Shown: positions 56,408 through 64,000 of the stretch, one piece after another | How positions within the stretch are numbered: the first letter of the stretch is position 1 | How the letters are laid out: the number at the start of each line of letters is the position of its first letter | Assembly (NCBI GenBank): GCA_015680685.1 | Contig: MNCI01013584.1 | Span: 32,870 to 96,869 of the forward strand | Source: Gnetum montanum | Taxonomy: Eukaryota; Streptophyta; Gnetopsida; Gnetales; Gnetaceae | Length of the DNA stretch: 64,000 bases | Direction: 5' to 3' | Position numbers and translations under genes: made by a program | Notes under the pieces: model-generated | The model's database searches: none | What the model was told of the DNA's origin: nothing | The model's input: only the letters and a program-made list of their open reading frames with translations

Positions 56408-56857
56408 GTTTGTGAGGTTAAGTGACAATATGGTTGATCAATTGAGAGACATTGGAGATGTGCAAAAAATGGTCAAAAAATGTTAGATAGAGCATAAATT
56501 CCAACAAGAGGAATTTAGAAATGGCCAAAAAACGTAAAAATTATTGAAAATGGGTTACTAACTATAAATATTAAGTGGTTGCCAAAGGGGGTATTTCACT
56601 TTACTAAAAATGAAAAGAAGGGAGATCACACTCCACCCACTTCTAGCTTCCTAGCTACAAAAAAATGATTAAAATGGCCAAAGGGAGTGACTTACTATAA
56701 ATGGTAAGTGGGGGGTAAGGGGGGTATACCCATTTACCGAAAATGGGAATGTGAAAAGGTTGTAACACACTTTACCCATGCTGGCTTCCTAGTTGCCTTC
56801 TATGTTGGGCATGGTAGGGGGAAAGAAGGGGGTGAGATGGGGGGATCTCACACCTTT
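56408..56857 (-). other. Remnant leader of element 3
   Basis: Upstream of the gag start on the minus strand. No PBS recognised. A repeated phrase (CTTACTATAAATGGTAAGTGG, AAAATGGCCAAAG) suggests local duplications. The edge at 56857 is made by the inverted LTR. Confidence 0.4.
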
Positions 56858-57711
56858 TGATGAGTGGAGAGGTACCCCTAAACTCAACCATACGAATACG
56901 AGCGTTCTCACGCGTGATCCGGTCAAACTCCGTGAACAGAGTAATTGTGGCACCTAGATAGTTATCCTTAGGTCGTAGTTCGAAATCTTCCCACCTGGAC
57001 TAGTATTATATTTGTCACATATGGTTTAGTCTAGAGTGAGTTGTATGATGTGTTCCTAATCTAATGTTACTCTTGAAGGCAATGGAAAGTGATATTAAAT
57101 TAACTAATCTAAGAGAGAGAGGGTAAGAGAATCTAATCTAGCCTAAGTGCAATGAGCATCCGTTCCTTGATCATCCATACACATCTTGGACTTTGTGCAC
57201 GACTACCACTAGGATTACCAAGTGCAGATCCTGGGTATGCCATTGGGCTACCAAGTACTCACACTTAAATGCTTGTAATCAAGTCGTACACATTCCGCGT
57301 TCTAACATGAGTTTAAGGATGAGAGAGACTAATTAGGAAAGTAGTAAATAATAAATAAATAAACAAAGTGAATGCTGCAATGATGAAGTAATATCGATCT
57401 TTATTGCTAGTCATGTGCATGTCCAAGTACGTCACACTCGAATAAAGGATGCCGTATAATTACATTCACCAGACTTCGGGCAGACACGGGAAAGATAATC
57501 TATCTCTGGAGGGATCAAACTGCCAGAGTTTCGCTACAATCTAACTTATTGATATCAAACAAGGGAGAGTTGTTTCTTATTTATAGACATTGTGGTGGGC
57601 TGTGATATTGTGTACACGATATTACAGGGGAAGACGTGATATCACGTACGCAATATCGCAGGGGATGCAATATCATGAAGGACACAATATTGCGTACGTG
57701 ATATCGCATCC
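56858..57711 (-). repeat. LTR of the A/C family, minus orientation, abutting element C
   Basis: Starts TGATGAGTGGAGAGG and runs as the other LTRs to the U3 palindromes at 57595-57711. Its last bases (CGCATC) stop short of the expected CATCA end, exactly where the oppositely oriented LTR of element C starts. A solo or truncated LTR, or the partner of an inverted pair. Confidence 0.75.
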
Positions 57712-57775
57712 TGATGAGACGCGATTTGCATGAGCCACGATATTGCGTATGTGATATCGCGGTCTGCCATCATAT
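57595..57775. promoter_or_regulatory. U3 palindromes shared by two head-to-head LTRs
   Basis: About five copies of an imperfect palindrome close to GATATCACGTACGTGATATC (for example GTGATATCACGTACGCAATA at 57636 and CAATATTGCGTACGTGATAT at 57685). They precede the TATA box at 57777 on the plus strand and, read the other way, the TATA of the minus LTR near 57585. Confidence 0.75.
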
Positions 57776-58690
57776 TTATAAATAAGAGGCGACACTCCCC
57801 TTATTTCCCATCCTGAGTTAGAAGTAGGGAAACTCTAGTAGTTTAATCACTCCAGAGATAGAATATTTTCCATGTGCCCGCAGTAGGAGTCCCAAAGTGA
57901 ACGATTCGAGCAACATTGTACCTGAACACAAGTTGTGTATAGCAATAAAGATGAGCTTTTTGGATAAACCTTGCAGTGCATGGAATAGGATTTATTTATT
58001 ACTTTCTCTCTCATCCTTAAACTCCTAAAATGCAGAATGAGTACAACTTGATTACGAGCATCTAAGGATGTGTACGGATAGTCAAGGAATCAGATGCTCA
58101 TCGCATGCAGTATGAGTATGACTTGACTACGAGCATCTACTGTGAATACTTGGTAACCCAATGGTGTATCCAGGATCTACGCCTGGTAATCCCATTGGTA
58201 GTCCTAGATGTGTATGGTTAGTCAAGGAATCAGCTACTCATCACACTTAGGCTAGATAGCTTCCTCACCCTTTCCTCCTAGTTAAGTGCCTCAATATGAC
58301 CACTTTGAGCATATGCATTACGCATGGTGATCCTAATAATGATTAGCATTTGGTAGCCGTGGTTGCATCAGCTCAGGGTGTGTATAGTAAGTGGGAATGG
58401 ATGTTGATGCTAGGTAATTTAGACTTAGGTCATTAGTTAGAGTTAGCTAGTTTCTCAACCCTTCACCTCAATAGCATAGGAGAAAAACATTAAAAACTAT
58501 AAAAATCATATACCTCGAACTTACTTAACCATACACCATGACAACTAAAAGTAAGTTTAAGAAGACAACAAATGATTAACCCCAAGTGTTCCATGGGGCA
58601 TGTAGGCACTTAGTCTGCAGAGTTCGACCAATTCGCGCATGCTACGCTCATTTTGTATGGTTGATTGTAGGGGTACCTCGCCACTCATCA
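57712..58690 (+). repeat. 5' LTR of element C
   Basis: 979 bases, starts TGATGAGACG, ends GCCACTCATCA, followed by the PBS. Contains an internal duplication of about 100 bases (around 58030-58140: GAGTA.GACTTGA.TACGAGCATCTA twice) not seen in the other LTR copies. Confidence 0.85.
57777..57784 (+). promoter_or_regulatory. TATA box of element C
   Basis: TATAAATA followed by AGAGGCG, about 65 bases into the LTR and directly after the palindromes. Confidence 0.65.
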
Positions 58691-58691
58691 T

Positions 58692-58709
58692 TGGCACCAT
58701 TGCTGGGGA
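58692..58709 (+). other. Primer binding site of element C
   Basis: TGGCACCATTGCTGGGGA, one base after the LTR. Differs from the plant Asp-tRNA-type PBS TGGCGCCGTTGCCGGGGA at three positions, all transitions. Confidence 0.8.
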
Positions 58710-58956
58710 CTAAGTGTTTGTGCACTGAATAGAACATAATGGATATCACTCACATCATTGGGAGCCTAAACAAACCTTCAGGTTAATTAATAGAAAAATT
58801 TTATAATGGTGAAATAGCACACAAATAACAGTGTCTTCTTCTCATAAGAGCAACTCACCACCTAAGGACCATACATGAGACAGTCGACAACATAAAACAC
58901 ATAGTCGAAATCAGCCAAGTCCTAAGCAATACAAGATAGTTTATACTCATCCCAAT

Positions 58957-60768
58957 GAGTATATTCCAGACTTCACCTTTATCCTCCATCAAGACGAACA
59001 ACTGTGATGGAGAGATTTGCAAGGTAACATCGTGTTACCCCCAGATCATGCTATTCCAAACATGCTTCTCCATGCCTTGGCACAAATTGACATGACAGAA
59101 TTATATGCTGAATATGTTGCGGATGATTTTGATATGAGGGATTATCATCCCACAGAAGCACAATGTATGAGGGATGCTAGATAGGATAGTCAACATACAC
59201 TGCTGAAGGGCAAAGGTCCACACGTCCTTAGCGAAATAGGAGACAAGGAACCCCTTATAATGGGTTCTTTAGCAAACGATGTTCCCTCTCCTAATGATGA
59301 TGAGGAGGTTGGGTATTAGAACCTATGATCAATGATACATAACCATGGTTCTGATGCCCATGAACATCAACTGTTCACAGAGGGAATAACAACTCATGCC
59401 AAGGACAGGCACTTAGATCATCACCATGATTGGGGCCGTAGCAGCAGAAGAGAAGGCAAGAAACATCTTCATGGCAATGGTTCCCCTTCTTCTTTCCCTT
59501 CTTTACATCACTCACCCTCTCCTTCCACATCTGGGTGCAACCAACATAAGCATAATAGAGAGGATAAAAGTAAGAAAAATGAAAGACCTCGACTAGAGAG
59601 TCGAGAGAGAGGACAAGGGCAAGGATGTAGGGAGAGTAGGGAACAATGCAGACATCATAGGTGTCATGAAAGAGATAATCATGATGAGCCCCTACTTGCA
59701 TCCTGAAGTATGCTTGATATAATGGAGGTAGTTAGGATTCCCACAAGGCATTTAAAAAATAGTCGAATCAAAAATTTAGACATGAATAATATCCCACGAT
59801 TTGAAGGGGGATACAATGCTCCACAAAATCATTTACAAGCATTCCATGATGCTTGTGCCTTGTAGAATATATAAAATGAGTGGATAAAACTTAAGCTGTT
59901 CCCAAGGACACTCACCAAAGAAGTAGAGAGTTAGTACCGATCCTTAGAATCGGAAACCATCAGGAGGTGGAGTACAATGCTAGAACTGTTAAATGATAAG
60001 TATCAGATGTACTCCAGAGTGTTTAATTTGTGTAAGCAGATCCAAGGTTGGAAGCAAGGTACTCATGAACCCTTGGATGCTACCATGACCTACTACTACA
60101 CATTGTTACATCATTGCCTAGGCCATGGGTACACTCAGAGGGATCAACTTCGCCACATCATGGATGGGCTAAGGCATGAAACTAGAAGAACCCTTGGGAC
60201 TTATGCCCAAGGGAGACTCTCATAACTTAGAGCCCATGAAGTACATCACTTGTTGGAGCAAGTAGTAAAAGAAGAAGGTGAGTTACACAAAAGGGAAAGT
60301 ATGGAAGAATACAACCGTAATCCCTCCCTTTGAAAGAAGGGAGTGAAATTTTGTGATGAAGAGGATGGGTCACCACTCGAAGAGTTGGTAAACTAGAAAA
60401 CCTTGCTGATCGAAAAATTAACAACTGAAGTATTGACTAAGAGGGACCAATTTTGGGATTCTTTAGATTCAAGACTTGAAAGCATCTTGAAAATTGTAGA
60501 TGAGTCTAAGAAGGAACGAAGTAGTGACAAAGGTAAGACAAAGCAGAGAGATTTAGGCCCTGCACATAACAAGGGTAAGGGGAAAATCACTAACTCCAAT
60601 GTGGCTGTGGACTCTAACATAGACGATGATGGTGGATGTGAGATTTGCCAATATGACCATCCTGAGGGATGTTGTCCAATTATCTCACATCTACAGGAGT
60701 TTGGGGTGTATGCGCTTAATCCAAGACTTAACCAATGGCAAACACCCCGTAGATTACCTTATCACTAA
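58957..60768 (+). pseudogene. gag: gag of element C
   Basis: A single frame with about ten stops. The N-terminus contains EYIPDFTFILHQDEQL and an Asp/Glu-rich part; then a His/Ser/Arg-rich basic region (59332-59700), the gag domain (HLQAFHDACAL, KLKLFPRTLTKE, CLGHGYTQRDQLRHIMDGL, ETRRTLGTYAQG at 59830-60220), a Lys/Glu segment, and a nucleocapsid-like C-E-I-C-x-Y-D-H-P-E-G-C-C at about 60635-60675. No frameshift detected. The true start codon is not fixed. Confidence 0.75.
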
Positions 60769-61429
60769 GGTAACCCAAGGCAATTCCACCAACCCTTAAT
60801 GTATTATCCAAGTGGAACTCCACCATAATCCATTGGACAACATCAGCAATGGAAATACCCACAGTCATGGGGAATGCCATCATCGAAACATCAGTACCCT
60901 TATCAACAGCCTGACCCTTGTGGATATTATTTGTAGCAACTGATTTCTCCCAGTGATTCTACGAGTCACACAACTTCCCACTGTTACTACCAAGTTTGGG
61001 AGTACTTCAAAAGGACTTCTTCTCCTCTGGGAGACACTCCATACCCACACCATCCTCCAAATCCATCCGCACCTCTTCCACAAATAGTTCCCATAACACC
61101 TACTGCTCCAACAATGCAAGGGGAACTTCCTTCTTAACTACAACAATGTCACACTACGAGAGCTATAAATATTCAACCTGTTGCTGGTTCTGACAACTGT
61201 AAAAGAGAAGACCCTTCTTCAGAATCAAAAGCCTAGAAAAACTCTTGCAATAATAAGCGGTTGAGCCCATGTACACTCCTCCACCATTTAGCACTTCGGA
61301 GCACCCTTCAGTCCAATAGAGCTTAACACATACGGTTATGTTAATGCATACCATAATCGACTGGATCAAGGTAGGCCACCTTCCTAGGAAACTAACTAAT
61401 CCTAGAAGTCCCTTAATCTACCTTCAAGT
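60769..61429 (+). other. Pro/Gln/Ser-rich gag-pro linker, decayed
   Basis: Translations in the gag frame are rich in Pro, Gln, His and Ser (QHQQWKYPQSWGMPSS), as in the matching part of element A (QPQWKKPQSWGNPSP near 16040). Several stops. Confidence 0.5.
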
Positions 61430-62095
61430 TTCCAGAAATGAACCACATAGGGCTCTTCATGACTCAGGTTCCGGAGTCAACTTAATTTCATGAGAGATGT
61501 ACCACCCCAACTTAAGAAGAGCAACATCCAACTTGAGTTGGTAGACCATTCCATCACCATTCCCTTGGGGTTGGTGGAGGACATCATTACCATTGTGTGT
61601 GGTTGGTCTTACCCAGATGATTTCTTGGTGATTGAAGTTGACAACAATGAAGGGAACTTCCCAATAATAATGGGAAGGGCATGGCTAAGCACAGTAGATG
61701 CATGCCTTAGTATTTGCAATCTTTCCTTGGAAATCTCTAAGATAAATATTTATGGAAAGATCAAGAAGAGGAAAGTTCTATGCATCACATATAGTGATTC
61801 ATCGGGTGATGACATGGAGGAAATGCCTCCCTATAGCAGGTGTGCTCTTGAAACTTTGAAACAAAGATGCCTGTATGTAGCAAGCACACAACCAGTAGTA
61901 GACATCCCATGGTTGATAGCTACTCGAAAGAGCAACCAAATATGCATGGAACGAACTGAGAAAACTCATGCTAACAACGAAAGCATATATATATTGGAAT
62001 ATCAGCATCGCCAACTTCCACCCCTTAATCTAAGATCATCAATTGAGAGAAGTTGGAGACTTCTTAGAAATTCAAACAGGCACTCATTATTTTAG
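61430..62095 (+). pseudogene. pro: Aspartic protease of element C
   Basis: RALHDSGSGVNLIS at about 61448-61490 is the retropepsin active site (D-S-G). A stop and frameshift follow; the frame from 61490 gives VDHSITIPLGLVEDIITIVC, DDFLVIEVDN and GNFPIIMGRAWLSTVDACLS, the typical second half (...PIILGRPFL.T..A.ID). The last 90 residues have no motif. No RT follows. Confidence 0.75.
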
Positions 62096-62159
62096 ATCTC
62101 TCCCTTTCCACTCAAACATGGGGGAGATGGTCACCTATGATAACCATATGGGGCCCCTA

Positions 62160-62362
62160 AGTTCTTTTAAGTTCTTTTTTACAAGTTTTTGTTTTACACG
62201 TTTTTTTTACAAGTATTTTTTTACACATTTTTGCTTTACAACGTTTTTGTTTTACACGTTTTTATTTTACAAATTTCTTTAGCTTTTCTTATTTTTGTTT
62301 TACAACATCATTATACTTTTCCAATTTTTGTGTGTTTGTGTGTGTGTATGTGTGTGTGATCC
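62160..62362 (+). repeat. T-rich TTTTACACGTTTTT repeats and (GT)n
   Basis: Eight or so units of GTTTTACA(A/C)GTTTTT with variable T runs (62170-62290), then a GT microsatellite at 62328-62362. The run of similar units may be replication slippage. Confidence 0.75.
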
Positions 62363-63640
62363 ACCCTATAAGTTTGTCATCCAATAAGTGTTAAAAATGA
62401 TGGTATGAACTATTTTCATGTTGATTGCTAATGTTTGGTTTTTACCTTTAAGTCAAAATGTTGATACTAAGATATGTTCTTTTGATATGGCAGGAAATGA
62501 GATCATTTCATCCATCCATCCACAATTTCTATGGTCTCTCTTGGCTTGGAAATGTACAGTCCTCTTCTAATAAGAACTTTAATGAATTGGTGACTGGGCA
62601 CTTCTCAAACTAAGGACTCAAGGTTCAAAAATGGTGTGACTTCAAGGGAACTTGATGCTTTTGTGTTGGCCATTCTCTTGGGTGCTTGGATATTTTCTTT
62701 TTGATTTTTCTCGCCGTTCCGATGTTACCCCAATTATCAAAAGCTAAGGCAATAAAAATAAGAAGTCTTTACATGATGTCGTTCTCACGTATAAAAACAC
62801 AAAACACCAAAAAAAAAACTAAGTGAGAATTCAAAGCATACCCCTTAGACAAAATAAACTTGGGCTACAAGCACTGGTTATGGAATCAAAATTGTTCCCT
62901 TTAACTAAGGTCCTTCTCGCTTCCCATTATCTTCTCTGTTTTGTCGAAATGGTGGTGACTCTTGGGGAAGCATTCTTCTTATTCAAGTGGATGGTTTGGC
63001 CAAGTGCATTGATGTGAAGTCACTAGATGTGGTTGGTTTGAGGCTGGAGTTGGAATGAGATTTGCCAAGTTACATTAATCATGAAACCCAGAAGGGGTTG
63101 TACACCACCTTGCTCTTGGGATTCCATTCCATTTTCTTCTCTCCATCCTTCTCTCCATTATTCACCTCATTGTCGGTTGTATCATTAGTGTATATTTTGG
63201 TAGATATATTATTTTCTTTTTGGTAAATTCTTTTGGTTAAGACTTTAACTCTTGTTCCAAATAACATTCTCGGAGCCTACAGACTCTTTGAATGTGGGTT
63301 TGTCAGGGCATTAAGGGCATGAGGCTACTTTGGGGAGGACCCACTGACATTCCTATTTGGAGCATTAGTTAAATCCTTTTTCTTAACATTTTGCAATTAA
63401 TTTTATTCTGTTCATTTCCATCTTGACATCCATTTCATCGATGCCATAGTTGTCCCTTTTTATCTATCTTTCTTACTCCTTTCCTTTCTCCATTCTAACG
63501 CTACTGAAGGTTCATGATTAGTCATGGGGGTATGGGGCCTGATTTTTTTGATTTTCTCCTAGCCCCAAATTTTTTTTATTTTCTTCCTGTTGAGGCCAAC
63601 TTTCACCCATGCTAGGCATGGGGCCTTGTTGAACCAATTT
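62363..63640. other. Non-coding interior of element C
   Basis: No gene seen. 63296-63350 is the block shared with element A (ACTTTGGGGAGGA(C/T)CCACT inside). The ORF 62823-63017 has no family. Confidence 0.5.
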
Positions 63641-64000
63641 ACATAAAAAAAATAAAATATAAAATTTCAAAACTAAAAATACAAACTTAAGGTTTTGTGT
63701 GTGTTTTACGTGGCAAGGGTGGCAATAATTAGGGTTAGGTTTTCACCTTCTTCCTCCACCTCCATCGCTATAAAGGAGGGGGATTTAGAGATCTTCGGGG
63801 GGAGATTTACAGCGGGCTTCTCTCACAGGGCAGATCTGCCGTTAGCTACTACGCCTTCTGTTCTGTCTGCCGCACTGCTGCACGCAGCCTCTGCTGCGGC
63901 CCTTGCTGTTCCCTCTGCCGACGCTGTTTTCTGCTACCGTCGTGCCTACCGCTACGCCCGCCGTTACCGCATCGTGTCGCCACCTGTTCGGATCCGACCA
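63641..64000 (+). promoter_or_regulatory. Promoter-like, GC-rich transcript start at window edge
   Basis: GCTATAAAGGAGGG at about 63768, preceded by GTTTTACGTGGCAAG (an ACGT-core box) and followed by an abrupt rise in GC (CTGCCG, GCTGCG, CCGCCG words) to the end of the window. Could be a host gene 5' end or the LTR of another insertion; no ORF can be judged. Confidence 0.35.

Larger units (their letters stand above)
57712..64000 (+). mobile_element. Element C: second copy of the A family, 3' end outside window
   Basis: 5' LTR, PBS, gag, protease, then non-coding DNA. The block at 63296-63350 matches the reverse complement of 14135-14190 in element A, so the two are collinear at least that far. 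No RT or integrase seen before the window edge. 3' LTR not reached. Confidence 0.7.

Overview
The window reads as intergenic DNA from a land plant, most likely a seed plant with a large repeat-rich genome. There is no convincing intact host gene. Almost everything recognisable is a Ty3/gypsy LTR retrotransposon of the Tat or Athila type, nested several layers deep, with a few decayed copies of ordinary plant genes between them (COV1-like membrane protein, URGT-type nucleotide-sugar transporter, HSP70-like and UDP-glycosyltransferase fragments). Stops and LTR differences are mostly C-to-T or G-to-A changes, as expected of long-methylated plant repeats. The species cannot be named from this. Five single N characters (12500, 17374, 30743, 41416, 55529) look like assembly joins.

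Layout. 1-4600: the 5' part of a minus-strand Tat-like element (gag, leader, PBS, LTR), inserted into the 3' end of an older plus-strand pol (4617-4980). 7050-8275 and 20330-22823: two halves of one old minus-strand gypsy element (gag?, protease, RT, RNase H, integrase), split by unidentified DNA that itself received element A (9309-18585). Element A is minus strand with 5-bp target duplication ATTCA/ATGCA, gag and an extra ORF, and no pol. 22824-30066: low-coding DNA with a degenerate repeat array, a COV1-like pseudogene and a URGT-like pseudogene. 30067-34299: a solo LTR (duplication CCATC) interrupted by a 3452-bp insertion (duplication AGTAG) carrying HSP70-like and UGT-like fragments. 35075-38819 plus 55925-56407: gag-pro of an old Tat-like element (element 3), broken by a solo LTR (36274-37208, duplication TAGGG) and by the large element 2. 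38825-55919: element 2, the only complete copy, plus strand, LTR-gag-pro-[5.1-kb gap]-RT-RNaseH-second RNaseH-integrase-tandem array-LTR. 56858-64000: two head-to-head LTRs followed by a second copy of the element A family (element C), running off the window.

The most interesting object is inside element 2. The 5.1-kb gap between protease and reverse transcriptase holds an antisense multi-exon gene (44933-49071, minus strand). Eight exons (3 to 10) join with consensus splice sites and consistent phase at every junction, with no frameshift, and seven in-frame stops that are each one transition away from a sense codon. The predicted protein has an FCP1/NIF-like HAD phosphatase domain with its catalytic aspartates missing, a large helical region, a coiled coil and a Glu-rich acidic tail. 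Because the introns lie on the opposite strand, element genomic RNA would not splice them, so the gene can persist through retrotransposition. The RT-proximal edge of the gap ends in a good sense-strand acceptor (TTTTGCAG), as expected if the gap is an Ogre-type intron. Element 3 has a URGT gene copy in a comparable antisense position downstream of its protease.

Other structure not explained by coding: palindrome arrays upstream of the TATA boxes in both LTR families, a P-[YF]-V-V-R-V-P peptide repeat in the gag linker of all three Tat-like copies, and a family of repeats with an AAACTAGCA core located next to protease and after integrase.
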